Made by a program: the position numbers and the translations under genes. Below, in pieces: positions 7,702 through 13,700 of a stretch of DNA of 13,722 nucleotides. Numbering within the stretch: the stretch's first letter is position 1; every line of letters starts with the position of its first letter. Source of the stretch: JBBRNH01 sp038230415 (GTDB taxonomy: Bacteria; Bacteroidota; Bacteroidia; Cytophagales; Spirosomataceae); assembly GCA_038230415.1 (NCBI GenBank), contig JBBRNH010000115.1, forward strand, positions 1 to 13,722, given 5' to 3'. Below the pieces are notes generated by a model. The model had not been told where the DNA came from. It searched no databases and saw nothing but the letters and a program-made list of their open reading frames with translations.

Positions 7702-7754
7702 GTCCAACCAACCAGCCACAGGCCCGATGGTTTGCGTAACTTATTCTGCTGTCT

Positions 7755-8750
7755 TTATTTGTCCAGCACTACGATGTCTCCTACCAGATACGCGCCCCGC
7801 TCGGTCACGAGATTCCGCACTTCCGACACGGTGCGGGTGGCAAACTCGATTTTTACGACCCGATACGGCACCGGGCCGGTATTTTCGAGCCGGTAAATTA
7901 CCTCACCAGCGGCTACGTTACCCAACGGTTTCCGGCCCGATTCGGTCAGGATAGGGTGATTGGTTGTGGCTTCGAGCAACATGGGCGCAACCGGGCCCGA
8001 ACCCTGCGAAGCGGTCAACGGCTGCATTGGCTCAACCCACAAGCCGGCCAGCACAAACACGCCCTGATGCGTGTCAACGCGGGTGACACGGGTGGGCGCG
8101 GTGGTTTTGGTAACGGCATCATAGCCCATCACCATATCCCCGGCTTCGATGTCGCTCAACTCGCGCACAGAGCCATCGGCCAGGGTAACGGGTGCGTCGG
8201 GCGCAAAACAGAAGTTGTATTCTTCCTTCTTCTTGGCTCCGTCTTCGGTTTTACCGGCCCCGCCGTTCATTATCGTCATCATCTCCCGCGACAGCACAAA
8301 AGTCAGGGCCGACATCAGGCCGGGTTCTTTTTCGCCCACGTATTTCAGGTCGTCAATGTAGGCATCCCAGGCTTTGCGGTCGGCACCGGCACCGGGCAGC
8401 ACAAACGGTTTAACCTCGTTGGTTTTGCCGTTTTGATAGACCGCCATCAAGCCTAATTCTTTGGTATCGGCAGCACTGAATACTTTATAGAGATAAATCT
8501 TGCGCGTAATTCCGTCGCTGTATGTGAAGACGTAGGCGGGCCGTTCTTCGTAGCGATCCAGGATAAAACCACCCGCTTTGAAGTAGGTATCTTTGTCTAA
8601 GTTGCTGATTTTTATGGCTTTGATGGCCGTCATCTGTTCGGCGGTCATCACGCCGGAAGTAGCTTGAGCGCACACGTGCTGGGCAAAAAAGTTGGTTAGC
8701 GTGGCCGCCAGAGCCAGCATGAGCAAGGGAAGAATCAGGGCTTTTTTCAT
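7755..8750 (-). CDS. Exported protein with C-terminal Hint (hedgehog/intein-like) domain
   Basis: Residues 1-30 (331 aa in total) are a signal peptide: a KK start, a Leu/Ala core, and a likely cut after CAQA. Residues about 31-175 form an unrecognised domain ending in a charged linker (KTEDGAKKKEEYNF). From Cys181 (CFAPDAPVTLADG) begins a Hint module: VRELSDIEAGDMVMGYD follows the block A Cys, and the block B TTNH is at 262-265 (ATTNHPIL). The tail VTERGAYLVGDIVVLDK resembles the last Hint strands but ends in DK, without the His-Asn plus nucleophile of true inteins. Hint domains activate the peptide bond before the Cys. Here that would allow N-terminal cleavage or transfer of the 31-180 domain (hedgehog-like), not splicing. 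It starts 16 bases after the amine oxidase stop, so the two are one operon. Function unknown. Confidence 0.8.
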   Translation of the reverse strand: MKKALILPLLMLALAATLTNFFAQHVCAQATSGVMTAEQMTAIKAIKISNLDKDTYFKAGGFILDRYEERPAYVFTYSDGITRKIYLYKVFSAADTKELGLMAVYQNGKTNEVKPFVLPGAGADRKAWDAYIDDLKYVGEKEPGLMSALTFVLSREMMTIMNGGAGKTEDGAKKKEEYNFCFAPDAPVTLADGSVRELSDIEAGDMVMGYDAVTKTTAPTRVTRVDTHQGVFVLAGLWVEPMQPLTASQGSGPVAPMLLEATTNHPILTESGRKPLGNVAAGEVIYRLENTGPVPYRVVKIEFATRTVSEVRNLVTERGAYLVGDIVVLDK

Positions 8751-8766
8751 CGTTTTCAGGCGTATG

Positions 8767-10374
8767 TCATTTGGTTGCTACTCGTTTATGAATGGCCTCA
8801 ACGGTTCGGCGGGCCGACGTAAATGCCCCGGCCATCCAGGCCGTGAGGTAGGTAGTATGCTCACCGGCGAAATAAATCGGCCCGTCGGGTTCGAGCAGGG
8901 CGGGGTAGTATTTTCGGCGGGTTGCGTCGTCATACGTGGCCCAGCCGCCCTCGCTGTACGGAATCCGGTGCCAGGCCAATGAGAACGCGTTCTCAAACTC
9001 AGTGGCATATTGCGGGTGAATTTTCTGGCCCTGCTCTAAGGCGAGTTTCTGACGCTCGGCGATGGACATGGCACCAACGGCTTCGGCCCGGCCATAAAAA
9101 TTGTAGTAGCCAATTAGCACCCCTTTTTTGCCCATAAACCCAGCCGACGGATACCATATCTGGTTGATGTCGAGATCGGTACGCGAAATACCGCCGTAGA
9201 TTCCATCGTCTTCTTCCCAGAACCGCCGTTTGAATTGCAGCCCGATTTTGCCGGTTTTGATGTACGGCACAAAGTCAGCCGCCCGCTTCACCGTTCCCGA
9301 AATATCGGCATCTAAATTTTTTAGGACGGGCAGCGGCAACGTGCAAACGCAGTAGTCGGCGGTCAGTTCGGTTGGTTTTCCATCTTTTTGATAAACAACC
9401 GTTACGCCGGTTTCGGTCTTGCGAAGTTGCGAAACCGGCGCGTTGAACACAATCTTACCCGCCAACTGTTTCTCTAACGCTTTGGGAATGGCATCCATAC
9501 CGCCAACAGGTTGCATGAGGGTCGTTTGCTGCTCGTAGATGTAATCGCCGACGTTATAAAAAACGGGCTGCATAAACCCGGAGCGTAGCAAGTCGGTGAG
9601 GCCGTATGGGTCGGTTTGGTCACCGGGGGTTGGCCCGGCACCGGGTTCAGCATTGGGTTTGTAGCCGCGCCGGTTGGTGCCTTTGTAGAGATGCGCCGTG
9701 TTTAAATCGCCTTCATTTTTCAGGAAATCCACCAACTTATCAACGTCTTCCCGTGTCAGTTGCTGATCTAACGCACTCTGATCGAGAGCTTTAGCGAGGA
9801 GTTCGGTGGTATAGCCGCGCATATCGTTGTGGTATTCTTTCACCCGCATCCGCTTGTTGGCGAGTGGGCCATCGGCTTTGCTGCTGAAGAGATACGCAGC
9901 TTCGTTATTGCCGTTGAAGATTTCGAGCGGCACACCCAACTCGCGGCAGTAATGCAGCGTCAGTTGGTGGTGGTGCGGAATCCGGGCGGCCCCACCGTTG
10001 AAATACAGGTTTTTGTTTCCCGAATCAGTATCAAATAGGCAGGTTTGCGGAGTTCGAATCGTCGAACCGTCCCCGATTTCGGTTTCGGTGGTGCCGCCCC
10101 GAATCGTCCAGACGCGCCCTCCGGCCCGGTTGCGGGCTTCCAGCACTGTGCAGTCATAGCCAAGTTTGCCGAGTTCATAAGCCGCCGTCATACCCGCCAG
10201 CCCCGCGCCCAGAATCACCACTTTGCGGCCTGCCATTGAATGATCGGGTACCGAATGACCAGTAGCCAACGCGGGCAAATCGAACGCCGGGGCCGGGGCA
10301 GGTTGTAGCAACCCCCAGGCGGTCAGACCAGTGTAGGCGGCACTGGTTTGGTTAATAAAATCGCGCCGTGTCAT
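8767..10374 (-). CDS. Tat-exported flavin monoamine oxidase / L-amino-acid oxidase-like protein
   Basis: FAD amine oxidases oxidise amines or amino acids to imines, giving H2O2 or passing electrons on. The 535-aa protein begins with a twin-arginine signal (MTRRDFINQTSAAYTGLTAW). The Rossmann dinucleotide motif ILGAGLAGMTAAYELG (about 54-69; GxGxxG at 56-61) ends at Glu79. It is followed by the family's GGRVWT (85-90). The C-terminal FAD-binding stretch FAGEHTTYLTAWMAGAF (from about 502) is intact. Folded, FAD-loaded protein is what Tat exports, so a periplasmic location fits. Upstream on the same strand are the four-helix gene and a Tat-exported aminotransferase; the Hint gene follows after 16 bases. 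The ATG lies three bases from an intergenic repeat. The substrate cannot be told from sequence. Confidence 0.92.
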   Translation of the reverse strand: MTRRDFINQTSAAYTGLTAWGLLQPAPAPAFDLPALATGHSVPDHSMAGRKVVILGAGLAGMTAAYELGKLGYDCTVLEARNRAGGRVWTIRGGTTETEIGDGSTIRTPQTCLFDTDSGNKNLYFNGGAARIPHHHQLTLHYCRELGVPLEIFNGNNEAAYLFSSKADGPLANKRMRVKEYHNDMRGYTTELLAKALDQSALDQQLTREDVDKLVDFLKNEGDLNTAHLYKGTNRRGYKPNAEPGAGPTPGDQTDPYGLTDLLRSGFMQPVFYNVGDYIYEQQTTLMQPVGGMDAIPKALEKQLAGKIVFNAPVSQLRKTETGVTVVYQKDGKPTELTADYCVCTLPLPVLKNLDADISGTVKRAADFVPYIKTGKIGLQFKRRFWEEDDGIYGGISRTDLDINQIWYPSAGFMGKKGVLIGYYNFYGRAEAVGAMSIAERQKLALEQGQKIHPQYATEFENAFSLAWHRIPYSEGGWATYDDATRRKYYPALLEPDGPIYFAGEHTTYLTAWMAGAFTSARRTVEAIHKRVATK

Positions 10375-10376
10375 TT

Positions 10377-10410
10377 TAGTGACAAGTGATTAGTGGTAAG
10401 GGGCAAGTGT
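10377..10410. repeat. Left flank repeat of the four-helix-bundle cassette
   Basis: The stretch contains TAGTGACAAGTG (10377-10388) followed by ATTAGTGGTAAGGGGCAAGTG. The first 12 bases are exactly the reverse complement of 10832-10843 on the other side of the four-helix gene. It directly abuts the amine oxidase start codon (10372-10374), so it forms that gene's 5' leader. Composed of permuted GTGG/AGTG/CAAGTG units. Confidence 0.7.
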
Positions 10411-10421
10411 ACTGATGAATC

Positions 10422-10778
10422 CTAACCAAGTGATTTCTGGAGACCATTCAGCATTCTTGAGATTTCTTCAAAATCAATCAAAAGCGATTCCTGTATCTCC
10501 CGATTCACATATCCGAGCCGACAAGCGAGTTCCATCTGGGTATCCAATTCTGCTAACGAGCCTTTGGCAATACCCAAAAACTGCCTGAACTCTCCGGTGG
10601 TATTCAGTGCCTGACCTTCGGCGATATTCGACGGTATAGACACCGCAGCCCGGCGCATTTGTGACGTTATCCCAAACAGTTCCTCTTTCGGAAATGGCCT
10701 CGTGAGTGTGTAAATCTGGACGACAAGCGCGAGCGATTTTTGCCAAACGGTAAGGTCACGATATGATTTTATTGCCAT
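10422..10778 (-). CDS. Four-helix-bundle protein (23S rRNA intervening-sequence protein family)
   Basis: This small protein (118 aa) belongs to the family first seen inside 23S rRNA intervening sequences. Family hallmarks are SYRDLTVWQKSLALVVQIY at the N-terminus, FPKEELFGITSQMRRAAVSI, PSNIAEGQ (about 50-57), and a C-terminal helix with the 'SRMLNGLQKSL' ending. The fold is a four-helix bundle with a basic face and is related to the Avd accessory protein of diversity-generating retroelements. The function of free-standing members is unknown; nucleic-acid binding is plausible. Here there is no rRNA gene or reverse transcriptase nearby. The gene sits as an island between inverted repeats (10377-10388 and 10832-10843) that split two Tat-exported enzyme genes, which suggests it came as a cassette. 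Confidence 0.92.
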   Translation of the reverse strand: MAIKSYRDLTVWQKSLALVVQIYTLTRPFPKEELFGITSQMRRAAVSIPSNIAEGQALNTTGEFRQFLGIAKGSLAELDTQMELACRLGYVNREIQESLLIDFEEISRMLNGLQKSLG

Positions 10779-10821
10779 TCCAAATCAGATTCTTCAAAAA
10801 CAGAAAGCTTAAAACAAGCAA

Positions 10822-10856
10822 CGCCACTTGCCACTTGTCACTAACCACTGACCACT
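10822..10856. repeat. Right flank repeat of the four-helix-bundle cassette, overlapping the aminotransferase 3' end
   Basis: The run is CGCCACTTGCCACTTGTCAC and then TAACCACTGACCAC. Its CACTTGTCACTA (10832-10843) is an exact 12-base inverted copy of 10377-10388. Read on the minus strand, it encodes the last codons of the aminotransferase (VVSG) and supplies the TAG stop at 10841-10843. The repeat is made of short CACTTG/CCACTG/CCACTT units. Confidence 0.7.
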
Positions 10857-12025
10857 TTCTTGAATCCATCTAAGAACGCTTCCATCTCGGTCATTGTCCC
10901 GATTGATACCCGGCAATACGGCTGCATATCAATGTCGCGGGTTTGGATGCCGATACCCTGCCCAAACATCTGATTTTCAAACGCTTTGGTTTTCATCTTG
11001 ATCGGAAACAGCATAAAATTCGTGCGCGACGGAATCACGTCGTATCCCATGTTTTTGAGGGCCGAAGCCGTAAACTCGCGGGCTTTGGCGTTTTCGGCGC
11101 GGCAGTAGTTTTGCCAGTCCTGATCTTGATAGCTGGCAATACCGGCCATAAGCGTGGTGATGCTCACGCCAAAATCGCCGTTGGTGTATTGCCGAAGGGC
11201 TTTAAGGGTGGTGGGCGGGGCAATACCATAGCCGAGCCGCAAGCCCGCAAAGCCGTGAATTTTTGAGAATGTCCGGGCCAGAATCACGTTCAATCCTTCG
11301 GCCACGAGTTTGCCGAGCTTAGGCCGTTCGGCAGGGGCAAAAAAGTCAATGTACGCTTCGTCCACAAAAACCGGAACCTTCGGGGCCACCTCCCGGCAAA
11401 AGGCTTCGAGTTTGGCACCGTCAACAATGGTTCCGGTGGGGTTGTTGGGGTTCACGATATAGACCATCTTCACGTCGGGCGTGATTTTGGCTTTCATCGC
11501 GTCGAGGTCGTACTCGAATTTGTCGGTAAGCGGCACGGCCACAATTTTGGCTCCGAACGCGGTGGCCCGTTCGAGCAGGTCGTCGTAGGTGGGGCGGCAG
11601 GTCAGAATCGTGCCGCCGTTTTTGCCGTAGTGGGCGGCTGCGGCCAGCAAAATATCTGACGAACCGGGGCTGCACAAAATGTCTTTATCGGTCACGCCCT
11701 CATCGGCGGCAATCAGAGTTTTGAGTTGTTTGAACTCCATCCAGGCATATCGGTTGCCAATGTCGGCGGCTTTCACGATGGCTTCTTTGGCCTTCTGCGA
11801 AATACCAAGCGGGTTTTCGTTGGCAAAGAGCCGCGCCCGCAGTTTGGGCATGGTATCGGGCGGGCCGTCGAAGAAGCCAAATTCATTGGCGAAGTTGCCC
11901 ACCAATTGGGGTGTCTGTTCCAGTGCTGGACTCGCTTCGGCGGCATTCAGACCCGCTACTGCAACGCCCGCCGAGAGCAGGCCCGCCGACCGTAGCCAGT
12001 CCCGGCGATTGAGGTTAGTTTGCAT
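10841..12025 (-). CDS. Tat-exported PLP aminotransferase, histidinol-phosphate-aminotransferase-like
   Basis: Fold-type I aminotransferases move an amino group between an amino acid and a keto acid using PLP. The 394-aa protein has a twin-arginine signal (NLNRRDWLRSAGLLSAGVAV) with a likely cut near AEA, then a HisC-like body. Landmarks are FANENPLG (67-74), VNPNNPTGT (191-199; Asn195), VDEAYIDF (221-228; Asp222 for the PLP ring nitrogen), RTFSKIHGFAGLRLGYG (251-267; Lys255 Schiff base, Arg263 phosphate), and a C-terminal PYCRVSIG. All cofactor residues are present, so it should be active. Export makes a role in histidine biosynthesis unlikely. It probably works on amino acids in the periplasm, perhaps with the amine oxidase encoded downstream. 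The last four codons and the stop lie in a repeat, so the native C-terminus may have been altered. Confidence 0.92.
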   Translation of the reverse strand: MQTNLNRRDWLRSAGLLSAGVAVAGLNAAEASPALEQTPQLVGNFANEFGFFDGPPDTMPKLRARLFANENPLGISQKAKEAIVKAADIGNRYAWMEFKQLKTLIAADEGVTDKDILCSPGSSDILLAAAAHYGKNGGTILTCRPTYDDLLERATAFGAKIVAVPLTDKFEYDLDAMKAKITPDVKMVYIVNPNNPTGTIVDGAKLEAFCREVAPKVPVFVDEAYIDFFAPAERPKLGKLVAEGLNVILARTFSKIHGFAGLRLGYGIAPPTTLKALRQYTNGDFGVSITTLMAGIASYQDQDWQNYCRAENAKAREFTASALKNMGYDVIPSRTNFMLFPIKMKTKAFENQMFGQGIGIQTRDIDMQPYCRVSIGTMTEMEAFLDGFKKVVSG

Positions 12026-12194
12026 TGTAGTTTTGGATTTATTGACGAAATAAAATTACTTATTTTTGACCAATCTTCTGTTTATCAATTTCTTGACAAG
12101 ATACCAGCAAAACAGTAGGATTAGTGGCAAAAATCAAATTTTATGGTAGAAAACCTGCCTGTATTCTTAAATTCACAAAATTCTATTCGGCATC
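12026..12194. other. AT-rich intergenic region between the aminotransferase and an ADH remnant
   Basis: This 169-base AT-rich gap lies between two divergent starts and should hold the aminotransferase promoter and the former promoter of the truncated dehydrogenase. On the minus strand, TAATTTTA about 25 bases before the aminotransferase ATG loosely resembles a Bacteroidota -7 box, but no well-spaced TTG accompanies it. No ORF or hairpin of note is seen. Confidence 0.3.
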
Positions 12195-12287
12195 ATGAAC
12201 GCACTCGTGCTTACCGATTATAAGCAGTTGGCCCTGCAAACCCGCCCTGCCCCCGCCCCTTCCTCGGCCCGTGTCCTCACAAGCCGC
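12195..12287 (+). pseudogene. Remnant of a zinc-dependent alcohol dehydrogenase (N-terminus only)
   Basis: The ATG at 12195 opens MNALVLTDYKQLALQTRPAP, then APSSARVL. This matches the first ~28 residues of medium-chain zinc dehydrogenases of the galactitol-1-phosphate or sorbitol dehydrogenase type (family pattern MKALVLTDY-x-x-L-x-L-x-x-x-P-x-P-x-x-x-x-x-VL). The frame then enters a degenerate REP copy (12262-12287) and a second REP. It ends at a TAA at 12357 with no catalytic domain and none of the zinc-binding Cys/His residues that follow in intact enzymes. The simplest reading is that REP/RAYT activity replaced the rest of the gene. The match comes from memory of the family N-terminus and is short. 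It could also be a chance or regulatory leader ORF, though the resemblance extends over more than 20 residues. Confidence 0.5.
12262..12287 (+). repeat. REP copy A (degenerate, 21 of 26)
   Basis: This matches the 26-base REP (CCTC + GGTCTGTG-TCTT-CACAGACC + core flank GC) at 21 of 26 positions. It overlaps the end of the dehydrogenase remnant and marks the breakpoint. Confidence 0.65.
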
Positions 12288-12304
12288 ATCATTGTTTCCT
12301 TTTC

Positions 12305-12330
12305 CCTCGGTCTGTGTCTTCACAGACCGC
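12305..12330 (+). repeat. REP copy B (perfect) and start of the upstream BIME
   Basis: Identical over 26 bases to copies at 13041 and 13675. The stem is CGGTCTGTG / CACAGACCG with a TCTT loop, preceded by a conserved CCT. It is the first half of a REP-spacer-inverted REP module that runs to 12376 and recurs inverted at 13056-13127. Confidence 0.92.
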
Positions 12331-12365
12331 ATTGGGCGCGTCAGCAGTACGCAAAATAAAATAAG

Positions 12366-12416
12366 GCGGTCTGTGAGAAACAAGAACAAAGCAGTCTGTG
12401 AAGACAAAGGCCGAAG
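12366..12416 (-). repeat. Half REP (12366-12376) plus degenerate inverted REP copy D (12391-12416)
   Basis: 12366-12376 carries only the first half of an inverted REP (GCGGTCTGTGA) and then diverges. 12391-12416 is an inverted REP matching at 22 of 26 positions. Both lie just upstream of the transposase gene and close the upstream module. Confidence 0.7.
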
Positions 12417-12456
12417 AGCAACAAAATAAAACTCAATCTAACCCTACCGTTTTTCT

Positions 12457-13026
12457 ATGCCAAACGATAATGACTTACACAAAGAACCAAGAAATTCCCG
12501 CATGGATTTTGGCTCAGTATATTTCTGGACAGACACCATTCATCATTGGAAGCGGTTACTGAAACTCGATAAGTACAAGGAGATAATCATAAATTGTTGG
12601 CAAGAATTGACTAATCGGGGGCATATAGCCATTTACGCCTTTGTTATCATGCCCAACCATTTGCACGTTATTTGGGAAATGCAGGAGCTTAACGGTAAAG
12701 AAATGCCATACGCCAGCTTCAATAAGTTTACCAGCCACCAATTTCTGGCTGATTTGCGAGCGAACCATCCGGCAGTCTTACCCTATTTTTACGTGGACGA
12801 TAATGAACGGCGGTTTCGTTTCTGGCAACGCGACCCTTTAGCTATCCTGATGGACAACTGCCCAAAAGTGGAGCAGAAAATTGATTATGTTCACAACAAC
12901 CCGATTCAGGAACACTGGAATCTGGCAGTCAGGCCCGAAGAGTACCGATGGTCGTCAGCCCGATTTTATGAAGAAGGCGTAAGCGAATTTGGTTTTTTAA
13001 CGCACTACAAAGACAGATTTGGCTAA
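12457..13026 (+). CDS. REP-associated tyrosine transposase (RAYT), HUH/Y1 family
   Basis: RAYTs are single-copy relatives of IS200/IS605 transposases that cut and join single-stranded REP hairpins. In this 189-aa protein the HUH metal site is MPNHLHVIW (His68, His70), the likely catalytic Tyr is Y144 in KIDYVHNNPI, and the family ending YRWSSARFYEEG is present. The N-terminal strand YFWTDTIHHWKRLL precedes the HUH domain. The catalytic set looks intact, so the enzyme may be active. An internal ATG at 12502 (MDFGSVYFWT) is an equally good start and gives 174 aa. The gene lies among inverted REP copies, including a perfect one 14 bases after the stop that may also terminate transcription. By-eye composition is more AT-rich than the housekeeping genes to the left. 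Confidence 0.93.
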   Translation: MPNDNDLHKEPRNSRMDFGSVYFWTDTIHHWKRLLKLDKYKEIIINCWQELTNRGHIAIYAFVIMPNHLHVIWEMQELNGKEMPYASFNKFTSHQFLADLRANHPAVLPYFYVDDNERRFRFWQRDPLAILMDNCPKVEQKIDYVHNNPIQEHWNLAVRPEEYRWSSARFYEEGVSEFGFLTHYKDRFG

Positions 13027-13040
13027 TGTGTTTCCTGTTT

Positions 13041-13066
13041 CCTCGGTCTGTGTCTTCACAGACCGC
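13041..13066 (+). repeat. REP copy E (perfect), just after the RAYT stop
   Basis: Identical to copies at 12305 and 13675. The 9-bp stem hairpin lies 14 bases after the transposase stop codon and could serve as its terminator. It is the first unit of the downstream BIME (E, 36-base spacer, inverted F). Confidence 0.93.
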
Positions 13067-13101
13067 CTTACTCTATTGTGCGTATTGCTGACGCGCCCAA
13101 T

Positions 13102-13127
13102 ACGGTCTGTGAAGACACAGACCGAGG
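13102..13127 (-). repeat. REP copy F (inverted, 25 of 26)
   Basis: The reverse complement of copy E with one mismatch at the edge. Together with E and the 36-base spacer 13067-13102 it forms a complete BIME. That module is inverted relative to the one at 12305-12376. Confidence 0.92.
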
Positions 13128-13133
13128 AGATAA

Positions 13134-13168
13134 AGACACAGACCGAGAAGATAAAGACACAGACCGAG
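13134..13168 (-). repeat. Two tandem half-REPs, 21-base period
   Basis: AGACACAGACCGAG occurs at 13134-13147 and again at 13155-13168, joined by AAGATAA. With the end of copy F this makes three GACACAGACCGAG units in a row. They are the inner half of an inverted REP and look like slippage or repeated partial insertion. Confidence 0.8.
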
Positions 13169-13190
13169 GAACTATACAGCTTGAAATAAA

Positions 13191-13216
13191 GCGGTCTGTG
13201 AGGATACCAGCCGAGA
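13191..13216 (-). repeat. REP copy H (degenerate inverted, 20 of 26)
   Basis: The start GCGGTCTGTGA is conserved, then the sequence diverges, with CCGAGA near the end. It lies 37 bases before the start of the small membrane-protein gene. Confidence 0.65.
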
Positions 13217-13253
13217 GAATAGGAATAGAGGATAAGAATGTCGCTATAAAAAT

Positions 13254-13661
13254 ATGGAAGAAGGATTTGACATAATTCTTGACATAATTTCAGTTGTGGC
13301 AATGTGGTTGATTCTATTTGCTTACGGAGGAGTTTTGGCACCACATTTCATTGAATCAGAGGATGAACTCGGGCTACTACTATTTAGTCTCAGCCGAGAT
13401 GGACTATTTTTCTGCTGGGCCATAACCATCGTGAAGTTGATAGAACTCATGCGCTCAAAGTGGTTCAATTTCTTCATTCGACTGTTTGTGGTTTTTGTCG
13501 TTTATATCGTGATTTATGGGATATATGCCCCGCCGTATATGTTGTCGTCTTTTTTTCAGCCTTTCCACCGGAATGTGGTAGCTCATTTTACCATTATCTT
13601 CGTGGCGATTGAAATCATACTTGGCCGGTTTCTCCATCAGCCTCAGACAGATACGAAGTAA
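13254..13661 (+). CDS. Small four-helix membrane protein of unknown function
   Basis: This 135-aa protein is made of about four hydrophobic segments: 8-30, 38-64, 71-95 and 108-127. Short charged loops separate them (ESEDE, MRSKW, FQPFHRN), and the tail is polar. No signal cleavage site, known motif or family is recognised. The gene is bounded by REP copies on both sides (H at 13191-13216, I at 13675-13700). There is no neighbour on the same strand close enough to form an operon except the RAYT, 227 bases upstream across the REP cluster. It may be an orphan accessory gene, a fragment of a larger membrane protein, or a passenger of the REP region. The long clean frame and patterned hydrophobicity favour a real gene. 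Confidence 0.6.
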   Translation: MEEGFDIILDIISVVAMWLILFAYGGVLAPHFIESEDELGLLLFSLSRDGLFFCWAITIVKLIELMRSKWFNFFIRLFVVFVVYIVIYGIYAPPYMLSSFFQPFHRNVVAHFTIIFVAIEIILGRFLHQPQTDTK

Positions 13662-13674
13662 ATGCTATTCTATT

Positions 13675-13700
13675 CCTCGGTCTGTGTCTTCACAGACCGC
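13675..13700 (+). repeat. REP copy I (perfect)
   Basis: The third 26/26 identical copy, 13 bases after the small membrane-protein stop. It is a possible terminator. Followed by CTTATTACAG to the window edge, where the next BIME spacer would begin. The first bases (CTTA) match those following copy E. Confidence 0.92.

Noticed and set aside
7601..7954. Plus-strand ORF across the acidic-protein and Hint genes
   Set aside because: It overlaps two minus-strand genes in antisense, is low in recognisable features, and the Hint gene has clear motifs.
7755..8294. Hint module as a true intein capable of splicing
   Set aside because: The C-terminal His-Asn and following Cys/Ser/Thr are missing and the protein ends two residues after the last strand. 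There is no C-extein.
7956..8456. 166-codon plus-strand ORF antisense to the Hint gene
   Set aside because: The minus strand encodes a signal peptide and Hint motifs in the same DNA. This frame is a GC-rich shadow.
10422..10778. 23S rRNA intervening sequence or diversity-generating retroelement
   Set aside because: No rRNA sequence, reverse transcriptase or template/variable repeat is present near the four-helix gene.
13102..13216. Repeat cluster resembling a small CRISPR array
   Set aside because: Repeats are palindromic REP fragments with 7-base or irregular gaps, no unique spacers of equal length and no cas genes.
13078..13275. Open frame of 65 codons with repeated EDTDRGDKDTDRE-like residues
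   Set aside because: It is the translation of the REP copies F, the half-REPs and H. The repetition comes from the DNA hairpins, and there is no sign of selection on protein.
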